33,827 bases of DNA from Clostridium sp. CAG:433 (lineage in GTDB: Bacteria; Bacillota_I; Bacilli_A; RF39; UBA660), in assembly GCA_000433675.1 (NCBI GenBank), contig FR893556.1, forward strand, positions 1 to 33,827, in the 5' to 3' direction. The number at the start of each line of letters is the position of its first letter. Position 1 is the first letter of the stretch. The notes below the pieces were generated by a model. The model made no database searches and was not told the DNA's origin. It saw only the letters and a list, made by a program, of their open reading frames with translations. Both the position numbers and the translations under genes were made by a program. Positions 15,388 through 23,746 of the stretch are shown piece after piece.

Positions 15388-15922
15388 TATTTATACTGAG
15401 AGTTGGGTACCTATTAAAGATATTAATAATAATATGATTTTTCTTGATAATAAACAGATGGTTACTGGTGTTAAAATTCAACCAAGAAATATATTTATAC
15501 TTGAAGAAAATTATCAGAATTCTATTATTGAGTCATTTAGAACTTTTTATAATCTTATTGATTATGAATTTTGGTTAATAATTGCAGATAGACCTGTTGA
15601 TATTAATCTATACATATCTCAATTACAATTACAATTAAATGATACTCAAAATCCTGTTTATAGAAAGCTTTTAATAGATGACATATCTAAGGCGGAGCTT
15701 TTTATGAATAATGGTATAGTTGATACAGAATATTTTATTCTATTTAAGGATAAAGATACTGATTCTATTCAAAAGAAAATTAGAAATCTTATAAGTAATT
15801 TGGCCAATTGTGGATTAATTGCTTCTCAAACTTCTAATGAAGATTTAAGAATGATAATAGATAATTTCTTAAATGGTGGAATTAAATTTGAAAGTGGGAC
15901 GGTGATTACTAATGGCAATTAA
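15374..15922 (+). CDS. VirB4 N-terminal domain protein (TraC-like), separate gene
   Basis: A 182-aa soluble protein starting MSTSSIYTESWVPIKDI. The pattern WVPIKDI, a short beta segment MVTGVKIQ, then an alpha/beta domain with YEFWLIIADRPVDINLYI resembles the N-terminal domain that precedes the motor domain in VirB4/TraC-type ATPases of Gram-positive T4SS. The ATPase motor is encoded by the next gene, which overlaps this one by 11 bp in another frame. Together they give 778 aa, the length of one ordinary VirB4. No frameshift scar is evident: the downstream gene has its own start and a plausible ribosome-binding site (GGTGATT). The two are probably made as interacting polypeptides. Confidence 0.7.
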   Translation: MSTSSIYTESWVPIKDINNNMIFLDNKQMVTGVKIQPRNIFILEENYQNSIIESFRTFYNLIDYEFWLIIADRPVDINLYISQLQLQLNDTQNPVYRKLLIDDISKAELFMNNGIVDTEYFILFKDKDTDSIQKKIRNLISNLANCGLIASQTSNEDLRMIIDNFLNGGIKFESGTVITNGN

Positions 15923-17702
15923 AAAAGAAATTGCTCCTAAAGGATTATCTTTTGGGGTTTCTGATTTTACAATAAGTGATAAGTTTGCAACTATTTTATC
16001 TGTTCTTTCTTATCCTAAATATATTACTCCAGGTTATTTATCTAGTTTAACAGCTGGTCAAGCTGGTGTAAAAATTGTTATAAAGCATATACCAGTTGCT
16101 TTTGATGTTGTGTCAAAAATGCTTAATAAACAACTAATTGATTTATATGATAGATATCAAAAAGAGACTGATGCTACATATCAAGAAAGATTAAGACAAG
16201 ATTATGAATCCTTGGAAAATTTTATAAAGGTTATTACAACTAATCAATCGAAGGTATTTGATTTTCAAATGCATATTATGATAACAGCTGATACTAAAGA
16301 AGAGTTAGAAAGAACAAAAGTATCTTTAAAATCTACTTTAGAAGCTATGGAAATGAGAGCTATACCTTTAAGATTTGAACAAGAAAAAGTTCTTAAATCA
16401 TGTTTACCAATATTTGATAAACAAGATATTGAAGATAGAATTGGAACACCAATTCCATCCCCAACATTAGCAGCTATGTATCCTTTTGTATTTGATAGTA
16501 TCAAAGATCAAGGATTATCATGTTTACTTGGAGTAGATTTTTCAGGTGGTATAATTTTATTTAATCAATTCTTATATCAAATAAAGAAAGAACATAATAG
16601 AAATAATGCTAATATGATTATCTTAGGTACATCTGGTAGTGGTAAATCTACTGCGGCTAAATTACTTCTTAGATCTCATGTTAGAAATGGTTATAGAATT
16701 GTAGCAATTGATCCTGAGGGTGAACTTGAACCAATGGTAAGACTTTATAATGGTGATTTCATTGATTTAGGTAGAGGTGGAGAATTTGGTATGATTAATC
16801 CACTTGAAATTGTTCCAGATGCTGATGATGAAGAATCACAAAGAGGTCTTGGATATGCAGTTTTAACAAAAACACTTCAAACTTTAAAAGCATTTATGAA
16901 GTACTATGATCCATCTATCGAAGAAGATGTATTAACTTTATTTAATGAGGTTGTTGTTGAAACATATCAAAGATTTAATATAAATGTAAATACTGATTTT
17001 ACTAAATTAACAAGTGAAGATTTTCCAATATTTAGTGATGTTTATACAACAATAAGAGGAAGAATATTATCTTATGGTGAAGCAACTAGAGAAAGAGATA
17101 TAATGGAAAAACTTGAGTTAAAAATAAGACCATTAATAACTGGTGGACTTGAACATTATTTCAATGGTCATACAACTATAAGTCCTAAATCTAATTTTAT
17201 TGTATTTAATATAAGAGAATTAATTAATGCAGAAAAAAATGTTAAAAATGCTTTATTCTTTAATATTTTGAAGTTTGCTTGGGGATTATGTTTGGATTCA
17301 AGTCAAAATACTATACTTCAAGTTGATGAAGCTCATACATTACTTGGTAATGATAATGCACTTGGCGCTGATTTCTTAGCACAAGTTCAAAGAAGAGCAC
17401 GTAAGTATAACAGTGGTACTATAATTATTACACAACAACCAAGTGACTTTGCTGCTCCAGAAGTATTAATGCAAGGAAAAGCTATATTTGATAACGCTTC
17501 ATATTATCTTGTTATGGGACTTAAAAAACAAGCTGTTGAAGATTTATCTAAATTAATAGACTTAAATGATAATGAGAAAGAAAATATTAAACGTTATAAT
17601 CAAGGTGATGCATTATTTGTATGTGGAAGTAAACGTATGCAAATTAGTGTAATTGCAACTGATTCTGAACTTGATTCATTTGGATCAAGAGGCGGATTAT
17701 AA
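15912..17702 (+). CDS. virB4: VirB4-like T4SS ATPase
   Basis: A 596-aa ATPase that energises assembly and substrate transfer at the cytoplasmic face of the T4SS. Walker A GTSGSGKST is at residues 239-247, followed by RIVAIDPEGELEPM, a FASTIDIOUS-type hallmark of VirB4/TraC motors in which the segment after P-loop reads DPEGE. The Walker B TILQVDEAH has Asp472-Glu473. Later RRARKYNSGTIIITQQPSDF is the typical VirB4 sensor/arginine segment. No TM segments. The N-terminal ~190 residues of a standard VirB4 are supplied by the overlapping gene upstream. A 39-bp gap with a ribosome-binding site AGGTGGTGA separates it from the cell-wall hydrolase gene. Confidence 0.95.
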   Translation: MAIKKEIAPKGLSFGVSDFTISDKFATILSVLSYPKYITPGYLSSLTAGQAGVKIVIKHIPVAFDVVSKMLNKQLIDLYDRYQKETDATYQERLRQDYESLENFIKVITTNQSKVFDFQMHIMITADTKEELERTKVSLKSTLEAMEMRAIPLRFEQEKVLKSCLPIFDKQDIEDRIGTPIPSPTLAAMYPFVFDSIKDQGLSCLLGVDFSGGIILFNQFLYQIKKEHNRNNANMIILGTSGSGKSTAAKLLLRSHVRNGYRIVAIDPEGELEPMVRLYNGDFIDLGRGGEFGMINPLEIVPDADDEESQRGLGYAVLTKTLQTLKAFMKYYDPSIEEDVLTLFNEVVVETYQRFNINVNTDFTKLTSEDFPIFSDVYTTIRGRILSYGEATRERDIMEKLELKIRPLITGGLEHYFNGHTTISPKSNFIVFNIRELINAEKNVKNALFFNILKFAWGLCLDSSQNTILQVDEAHTLLGNDNALGADFLAQVQRRARKYNSGTIIITQQPSDFAAPEVLMQGKAIFDNASYYLVMGLKKQAVEDLSKLIDLNDNEKENIKRYNQGDALFVCGSKRMQISVIATDSELDSFGSRGGL

Positions 17703-17741
17703 AATATAATTTAACTATAAGTAGTAAAAGGTGGTGATTAA

Positions 17742-20447
17742 ATGGAAGAAAATAATGATTTTGAAAAGTATGAAGGATACAAGGATTCTGCAGAAACATT
17801 ACTTGGTACAAATGAAAAATCATCTTCCATGACATCACGAGAAAGAGTTGATTCTGCTGTTGAAGATGCAGGATCAGAAGTATTGTCAAAAGTTGGTGTA
17901 CCAAAAGGCCTTGCAAAAAAAGCTGTAAAAAGCAATGGTGGAAAGTTATCTCCAACTAATTATGGTGTAAACAAATTAGCAAAAAATTTCACTAGAAATA
18001 AAGTCGCTAAAGGCTTAGATAAAATGGATAATTTGAAGAATAAGTCTGGTGCTAATAAAGACAAAACTGGTGATAGAATAAATCAATCTAAAAAAAAGGG
18101 TAATCTTTTTTCCACAGGAAAAGCAAATAAATCATCTAATGAATCAGAGGGTACTGCTAAAGAAAGTAATGAAAAAAAATCTGGACTTTCAAAATCATCT
18201 GATGGTAAAAAATCTAATGGTAAAAGTAAATTAGCTACTGCAGCACATATTGCTAAAAATCCTAAAAAAGCAGCTGTAGAAGCGGGTGTAAATCTTGCAA
18301 AGATGATTTGGGAAAAAAAGAAAAAAAAGATTATCATGGGTATTGCTATTGGTGCGGCTGTCGCATTTATTTCTATTTTATTTATATTTGAAGTTATTAT
18401 GGGTCCTTTAATGGATGCGTTTCAAATGGCTGATAATATTCTTACAGAAACAGCTGATTTTGCCGAAAAGTTAGACAATTTTTACAGTGGTTTTGGTTTT
18501 CAAGATTCAAAGGAAGCTTTTTATGATGAATTGGATTCATTATGTGATAGATATGGATGTTCTAATGATGGAACAGGATTAGATGTACCACTTCTTTTAG
18601 CGACTTTATTTTATACTGAAGGAATGGGCTATGATACTAAATATGGTGAAATAGAAGCAGAAGATGCAATAGATGCATCTATAAGCGCAGATTCATCTAA
18701 TGCGGGTATATTTGCAGCTGTAAGAAAATATTTAGGAAGTAAATTTGATGAAGCACAACAAACAGTTGATGAAAATGGACTTGTTTATAATTCTGGAAAA
18801 ATATATAGATTAAGAAAGCTTGCAAGAAATCAATTTCATACAAATGCTTTTGGTATAGCAACAAGATCTGGACAAACTACTACGGTAAGTTTAGGGACAT
18901 TTATTAGTAAGTTTGGATCAACTGTTGGAAATGATTTTGTAGAACTTTTGAAGAATTTTGCTGGTGCAGAATTTAAAGCTTTGACCGCACCATTTAAAGA
19001 ACTTTATGCATTTATATTTGGTTCCGATTACTCTGGTTCTTTTTATCAGGAATCTGGTGAAGCTACGGCAGAATTTGCGATTTCTATTGCACAACTTATT
19101 TGCGACATTTTCTATGGTATTGTTGATATAACGAATATAGATATTAGTTTAACAGATGGCATCCAAATAACTTATTATGATTCATATGTTTTTGAAGAAG
19201 ATAATTATAAAAATTATTTGATGAAATATTATTTTGAATATATACCTGAGTATCGTGAGATGCTCAATGGATTGTCAGGTGATGAAAGAGAAGAAAAGAA
19301 AGAAAGATTATATAGCGAAATTATTGAGAATAAAACACTATTTGAATCTGTATTCTTAGAATATCAACAAGAAAGTAGTGAAAATTATACTGACAGTTGT
19401 GTAGGTGCTGTTAATCAAAATCTAATATCTGAGTTAAATATGCCTGTTGATATAGCAGCTAATACAACAATATCATTTGATGATAATTATTCTTATGGTA
19501 TAGTTAATGGAAAAACTCACAACGGTGTTGATTTGAATGAAAAAACAGTAGGCGTTAAATTAGGTGCAAATGTATATTCTGTAGCAAATGGTAAGGTTGA
19601 ATCTGTGGAAGACTCGAAGTGTACGGATGATAGTAAAAAATGTGGTAAATCAATAAAAATAAAACATAATCTCATTATTGATAACAATGAGTATAATTTC
19701 TTTACTATATATTCAAATGTTACAGTTAAAAGTGGTTTGAAAAAGGGCGATAATGTTGCTAAAGGCGATCAAATAGGATTAATTTATAATGATGCCGCTA
19801 ACATAGAAGGTTTACATTTTGTATTTATGGATGCTAATACTGATTCAAGTGGTATTGCTATTGATCCTACAAATATATTTATAAAATGTACATCAGGTGG
19901 AGGTACATTCTCTGGTTCTACTAATGAAGAAGCAGTATGGAATTACTTACTTGGATTAGGATACACAAAAAATGCAGCTGCTGGAATAATGGGAAATATG
20001 TCTGTTGAATCTGCAGGTACATTTGATGGAAGAATTGTTCAAGGTGATTATGATTCAAGTTTAGCGTATAGTATTGACTATACTAAAAAGGTTGATTCTG
20101 GTGTAATTAATAGGAATGATTTTGCTAACAATGGGCCTAATGGTGGTGGATATGGACTTGTTCAATGGACATATTATACAATTAAAGAGGGATTGTATGA
20201 TTATGCAAAAAATGAACGTAAATTATCAGTAGGTGACACTGCGATGCAAATAGATTACTTAGAAAAGTATCTTCAAAGTAATAATCAAGGTTTATATAAT
20301 TCTCTTAGACAATTAGATATTACAGTTGATTCTGCAACTAGAAATTTCATGTTACAATTTGAAAGACCTGCTGATCAATCTGAATCTGCTCAGAGTGGAA
20401 GAGTCCAAAGAGCACAAGATATATATAATAGATATTCAAATAAATAA
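17742..20447 (+). CDS. T4SS cell-wall protein: degenerate M23 domain plus phage-type lysozyme
   Basis: A 901-aa VirB1-analogue. Residues 1-195 are a Lys/Ser/Asn-rich cytoplasmic region, followed by a single TM helix (about 197-220). An external part of unknown fold follows (about 230-560). At about 583-705 sits an M23/LytM-like domain. It keeps the zinc ligands His593 and Asp597 (HNGVD) and His692 (LHF), but the two catalytic histidines are lost: the HLH motif reads GLH (Gly690) and the YxH segment reads FTIYSN. From about 727 to 897 is a Phage_lysozyme2-type domain with the likely catalytic Glu756 in GNMSVES and GYGLVQWT downstream. It would locally open peptidoglycan for the T4SS, as CwlT-type enzymes do, with the M23 part likely only binding wall. 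Confidence 0.88.
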   Translation: MEENNDFEKYEGYKDSAETLLGTNEKSSSMTSRERVDSAVEDAGSEVLSKVGVPKGLAKKAVKSNGGKLSPTNYGVNKLAKNFTRNKVAKGLDKMDNLKNKSGANKDKTGDRINQSKKKGNLFSTGKANKSSNESEGTAKESNEKKSGLSKSSDGKKSNGKSKLATAAHIAKNPKKAAVEAGVNLAKMIWEKKKKKIIMGIAIGAAVAFISILFIFEVIMGPLMDAFQMADNILTETADFAEKLDNFYSGFGFQDSKEAFYDELDSLCDRYGCSNDGTGLDVPLLLATLFYTEGMGYDTKYGEIEAEDAIDASISADSSNAGIFAAVRKYLGSKFDEAQQTVDENGLVYNSGKIYRLRKLARNQFHTNAFGIATRSGQTTTVSLGTFISKFGSTVGNDFVELLKNFAGAEFKALTAPFKELYAFIFGSDYSGSFYQESGEATAEFAISIAQLICDIFYGIVDITNIDISLTDGIQITYYDSYVFEEDNYKNYLMKYYFEYIPEYREMLNGLSGDEREEKKERLYSEIIENKTLFESVFLEYQQESSENYTDSCVGAVNQNLISELNMPVDIAANTTISFDDNYSYGIVNGKTHNGVDLNEKTVGVKLGANVYSVANGKVESVEDSKCTDDSKKCGKSIKIKHNLIIDNNEYNFFTIYSNVTVKSGLKKGDNVAKGDQIGLIYNDAANIEGLHFVFMDANTDSSGIAIDPTNIFIKCTSGGGTFSGSTNEEAVWNYLLGLGYTKNAAAGIMGNMSVESAGTFDGRIVQGDYDSSLAYSIDYTKKVDSGVINRNDFANNGPNGGGYGLVQWTYYTIKEGLYDYAKNERKLSVGDTAMQIDYLEKYLQSNNQGLYNSLRQLDITVDSATRNFMLQFERPADQSESAQSGRVQRAQDIYNRYSNK

Positions 20448-20476
20448 AAAAAGTATTTAAAAATACTTTTTTTTTT
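20446..20476 (+). terminator. Intrinsic terminator after the cell-wall hydrolase gene
   Basis: Stem built on AAAAGTATTT and AAATACTTTT with a long T run ending at 20476; it overlaps the stop codon region. Confidence 0.8.
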
Positions 20477-20484
20477 GATATAAT
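20476..20484 (+). promoter_or_regulatory. Extended -10 promoter of virD4
   Basis: TG-A-TATAAT at 20476-20484 abuts the T tract of the preceding terminator; the virD4 ATG follows 27 bp later behind AAGGAAG. Confidence 0.6.
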
Positions 20485-20511
20485 AAAGTAAATAAAAAGG
20501 AAGCTGATTAT

Positions 20512-22731
20512 ATGAAATTAAAATTTAGAGCTGAGAAAAAAGATATAATTGCATTTGTTGTTATAATGTTTTTTATTTTGTATTTAATTTGTATTTGTAT
20601 ACTTAATTTTTCTTTTTTCTTAAATGAAGGTACTCCATGGGGATTAAATCCATTTCCAGCATTTGGTTCTAAGTATATTGGGGCAACATTACTTTTATGG
20701 ATAGCATCTATTGGATTCTTACTTGCAAGTACATCATCATATTTCTTTACAAGAGAAAAAGGTTTCGGATTAACTACTGAAAAAAAAGAAGATGGATATG
20801 CAAGATGGGCAAAAGATAAAGAAATAAAAACAGCTAAAGGTGTTGTTAGAGTTCCATATGCAGAAAAGGAAGCTAAAGCAGGTGGTACAGCTTTAGCATA
20901 TGACAAAGATGCTGCTTATGTAGATAATGGTGAAAGTCATACACTTGTTATTGGTGCTACTGGTTCAGGTAAAACACAAGGTATTATCAATCCAACTGTT
21001 CAAATGCTGATAAAAGGTAGAGAATCAATGATTATATCTGACCCTAAGGGTGAAATTTATGAAGATAACTCTGGTATTATGAGAGAACTTGGTTATCAAA
21101 TTATAATACTTAATTTCCGTGATCCACAAAAAGGTAATTGTTGGAATCCATATCATTTACCTTATAAGTATCAAAAAGAAGGAAATTTTGATAAAGCAAA
21201 TGAACTATTAAATGACTTATCACTTAATATAGTTGTTGATGGTCAAGGAAATGATCCATTCTGGCAGAATTCAGCTGCAAGTTACTTAACTGGTTTATCA
21301 CTTGCTTTATTTGAAGATGCTAAAGAAGAAGAGATAAATATTAATAGTATAAACTTAATGATGACTGTTGGTGAGGATAAATATGGTGCATCAAATTATT
21401 TAAAAGAATATTTTAATGCTAAAGATCCTGCATCACCAGCTTGCGTAAATGCTTTAGGTACAGTTAATGCACCAAATGAAACAAAAGGTGGTATCGTATC
21501 GGTATTAAAGGATAAAGTTAAAACACTAGCTGTTACTAAAAACTTATCTGAAATGCTTTCTAAGAGTGATTTTGATATGGATAGTATAGGTGAAAAGCCA
21601 ACAGCAGTATTTATGATTATACAAGATGAAAAAACAACATATCATTCACTTGCTACTATATTTGTTAAACAATGTTATGAATCACTAATAAGTGTTGCTC
21701 AAAAACATGGTGGAAAACTTCCTGTAAGAACAAATTTCTTACTTGATGAATTTGCTAACATGCCTAAGTTTAAAGATATTACAACAATGGTTACAGCAGC
21801 TCGTTCAAGACAAATAAGATTTACATTTATCATCCAGAACTTCGCACAGTTAAAACAAAATTATGGTGATCATGATGCAGAAACTATTCGTGGTAACTGT
21901 GGTAACTTAATATACTTATTAACAGGAGAATTATCAGCCTTAGAAGAAATTAGTAAATTATGTGGTGATAAACTTGTTAGAGTTGGTAAAGATAAAAAAG
22001 AAGAAACAAGACCTCTTGTTACAGTATCTGAACTTCAAAGAATGAAACCAGATGAAATTATTTTAATTAAACAAAGATGTGCTCCATATAGAGGAAAATT
22101 AAAAATGGACTGGGATACAGACTTTGGTTTTGGTAGAGGTGTTGATCACTACGGAAAGAATGTTGTTTATCCACAAAGAACTATGGATGATATTAAAACA
22201 TTTGATTTAAAAGAATTTGTTAGAAAACAAAAACAAGAAAAATTAAAAAATGCTGGTATGGATGGTAATTCTTCACCTATGGGTGGAGGTTCACCATTTG
22301 GCATGAATCCATTTGGTGGTGGAGGAATGCCTGGTATGGGTTCTGATATGGATATTGATAAAATGATAAAAGAAATTGATGCCAAAATTGCAGAACTTGA
22401 AAAAGAAGAGGAAGAAGAAAAGAAAAAACAAGAAGCAGAAAAAAATAATAAAAAAGCAACTGATGAAACTAAAAAAGTTAATTCACCAGAAGATAAATTA
22501 TTTAGTACAAAGAATATTTCTGAAAATCCTAAAGTAGATGAAGTTATCCACAGTAATATGGTTGATTTTAATAATTTTAAGGTTAAAGAAGAAAAGAAAG
22601 CTGCTTCAAAAGAGGAACCAAAAACAGAAGATGGTAAAAAAGAAACAAAAGAAGAAAAAATAACTAATGATAAAGATAAGGTTAGTTCAGATTACGATGA
22701 CTTCTTTGATGATTTCTTCTTTGAAGAATAA
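20512..22731 (+). CDS. virD4: VirD4/TraG-family T4SS coupling ATPase
   Basis: A 739-aa substrate receptor that delivers DNA or protein to the T4SS channel. Two N-terminal TM helices (about residues 7-33 and 56-78) anchor it. Walker A GATGSGKT lies at 148-155, followed by SMIISDPKGEIYED, typical of the TraG/VirD4 family. Walker B FLLDEFANMP has Asp412-Glu413, and RQIRFTFIIQNFAQL follows. The last ~150 residues are unusual: a Gly/Met/Pro-rich stretch (about 582-615), a charged coiled coil of Glu and Lys, and a strongly acidic end (DDFFDDFFFEE). It is transcribed from its own promoter, separate from the VirB genes, and ends the T4SS cluster. No relaxase gene is next to it. Confidence 0.95.
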   Translation: MKLKFRAEKKDIIAFVVIMFFILYLICICILNFSFFLNEGTPWGLNPFPAFGSKYIGATLLLWIASIGFLLASTSSYFFTREKGFGLTTEKKEDGYARWAKDKEIKTAKGVVRVPYAEKEAKAGGTALAYDKDAAYVDNGESHTLVIGATGSGKTQGIINPTVQMLIKGRESMIISDPKGEIYEDNSGIMRELGYQIIILNFRDPQKGNCWNPYHLPYKYQKEGNFDKANELLNDLSLNIVVDGQGNDPFWQNSAASYLTGLSLALFEDAKEEEININSINLMMTVGEDKYGASNYLKEYFNAKDPASPACVNALGTVNAPNETKGGIVSVLKDKVKTLAVTKNLSEMLSKSDFDMDSIGEKPTAVFMIIQDEKTTYHSLATIFVKQCYESLISVAQKHGGKLPVRTNFLLDEFANMPKFKDITTMVTAARSRQIRFTFIIQNFAQLKQNYGDHDAETIRGNCGNLIYLLTGELSALEEISKLCGDKLVRVGKDKKEETRPLVTVSELQRMKPDEIILIKQRCAPYRGKLKMDWDTDFGFGRGVDHYGKNVVYPQRTMDDIKTFDLKEFVRKQKQEKLKNAGMDGNSSPMGGGSPFGMNPFGGGGMPGMGSDMDIDKMIKEIDAKIAELEKEEEEEKKKQEAEKNNKKATDETKKVNSPEDKLFSTKNISENPKVDEVIHSNMVDFNNFKVKEEKKAASKEEPKTEDGKKETKEEKITNDKDKVSSDYDDFFDDFFFEE

Positions 22732-22760
22732 AAAATGCACAATATTTTGTGCATTTTTTT
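22732..22760 (+). terminator. Intrinsic terminator after virD4
   Basis: Stem AAAATGCACAA with TTGTGCATTTT, 4-nt loop, T run. Confidence 0.85.
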
Positions 22761-22779
22761 GTATTAGGCTATTATAGTG

Positions 22780-22819
22780 ACCAGTAAATAATAATTTTCA
22801 TATTATATAGTGGACTGGT
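22780..22819. repeat. Short inverted repeat upstream of the rhodanese gene
   Basis: ACCAGT (22780-22785) and ACTGGT (22814-22819) flank an AT-rich stretch with TATATAG. The right arm includes the GGTG of the ribosome-binding site, so pairing in mRNA could mask it. Short and possibly chance. Confidence 0.35.
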
Positions 22820-22825
22820 GAAAAT

Positions 22826-23095
22826 ATGAAAAATATAAAAGCATGTGATTTAAAAAAAGAGTATAATATAATTGATTTAAGAACTAAAGGTGCATATATG
22901 AAAGGACATATATATAATGCTAGAAATATTGATATGAATAACTTAACGGATATGCCACATATGTATTTAGATAAAAATGAAACATATTACATATATTGTA
23001 CAGAGGGTTTTAAAAGTAAAAGATGCTGTAAATTCTTAGAGATAATGGGATATGACGTTGTAAATGTAATAGATGGATATGAAGGATTTATTTAA
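22826..23095 (+). CDS. Single-domain rhodanese-like sulfurtransferase
   Basis: An 89-aa protein consisting of one rhodanese domain: IIDLRTKGAYMKGHIYNARNI (about residues 15-35) is the conserved substrate-proximal segment, and Cys58 in YIYCTEGFKSKRC is the active-site cysteine that carries a persulfide. Two further cysteines (in KRCCKF) follow directly. The C-terminal GYDVVNVIDGYEGF is also typical. It resembles PspE/GlpE-like small rhodaneses that move sulfane sulfur in the cytosol. It stands alone between two terminators and is not obviously linked to the T4SS. Confidence 0.92.
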   Translation: MKNIKACDLKKEYNIIDLRTKGAYMKGHIYNARNIDMNNLTDMPHMYLDKNETYYIYCTEGFKSKRCCKFLEIMGYDVVNVIDGYEGFI

Positions 23096-23128
23096 AAAAT
23101 AAGTTTAGTTTGAAAAACTTATTTTTTT
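23094..23128 (+). terminator. Intrinsic terminator after the rhodanese gene
   Basis: 13-bp stem (23094-23106 with 23115-23127) around an 8-nt loop, ending in a T run; it overlaps the stop codon. Confidence 0.8.
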
Positions 23129-23144
23129 TGCGTTAAAAATGTTT

Positions 23145-23150
23145 TATAAT
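23145..23150 (+). promoter_or_regulatory. -10 box (TATAAT) of the DedA/VTT-rmuC unit
   Basis: Perfect TATAAT 17 bp after the end of the terminator T tract, 17 bp before the ATG of the next gene. No canonical -35; the T run occupies its place. Confidence 0.5.
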
Positions 23151-23167
23151 ATTAATGGAGGATAAAG

Positions 23168-23734
23168 ATGGAGACAATTATAACAGAATTAATAGATAAA
23201 ATAACAAGTGTAATGGGAAGTATGGGATTTATATCAGGTTTCTTACTTATAATATTAGAATCAATGATACCTATTCTTCCACTTGCAGTTTTTATAGCAA
23301 TTAATATAATGACATTTGGTAGTCTTTTTGGATTTTTAATATCATGGATAGCAACTGTTATTGGATGCATGATTTCATTTACATTATGTAGAAAATTAAG
23401 AGATAAATTTGAAAAGAAATATGGTAAAAATGAAAAAGTTAAAAAATTTAAAAAATATATTAATAAGTTATCATATAGTAATTTAGTTATATTAATTGCT
23501 TTACCATTTACACCAGCATTTGCGGTTAATATAGCGGCTGGTTTAACTGATATAGATGCTAAAAAATATTTTTCAGCACTTATGATAGGTAAATTACCAA
23601 TGGTATATTTTTGGGGATTTATAGGAAAGAGCTTGCTTGAGAGTATAACAGATCCATATGTAATTGCACAGGTTATATTTATGGTTTTAATTGCGTATTT
23701 AGTAAGTAAACTTGCAAATAAATTTATAAAATAG
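23168..23734 (+). CDS. DedA/TMEM64 (VTT domain) family membrane protein
   Basis: A 188-aa membrane protein of the VTT/SNARE-associated superfamily. Hydrophobic helices at about residues 18-50, 57-75, 107-130 and 160-185. Family features: GFLLIILESMIPILPLAVFIAINIMTFG near the N-terminus (Glu and Pro of the E-x-IP motif), GCMISFTLCRKLRDKF after the second helix, and ALPFTPAFAVNIAAGL (conserved F/Y-TP and N-AAG) as the re-entrant loop. Relatives act in lipid scrambling or membrane homeostasis. GGAGG lies upstream of the ATG. The rmuC ribosome-binding site overlaps its stop, so the two form an operon. Confidence 0.88.
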   Translation: METIITELIDKITSVMGSMGFISGFLLIILESMIPILPLAVFIAINIMTFGSLFGFLISWIATVIGCMISFTLCRKLRDKFEKKYGKNEKVKKFKKYINKLSYSNLVILIALPFTPAFAVNIAAGLTDIDAKKYFSALMIGKLPMVYFWGFIGKSLLESITDPYVIAQVIFMVLIAYLVSKLANKFIK

Positions 23735-23746
23735 GAGGTATGAGAT

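Noticed and set aside
15374..15922. Frameshifted single VirB4
   Set aside because: The downstream gene has its own ATG and ribosome-binding site and the cut lies at a domain border; a sequencing indel was considered but there is no homopolymer run at the junction.
10749..22760. Complete integrative conjugative element
   Set aside because: No integrase, relaxase, replication or excision gene and no direct repeats at possible ends were found in the window.
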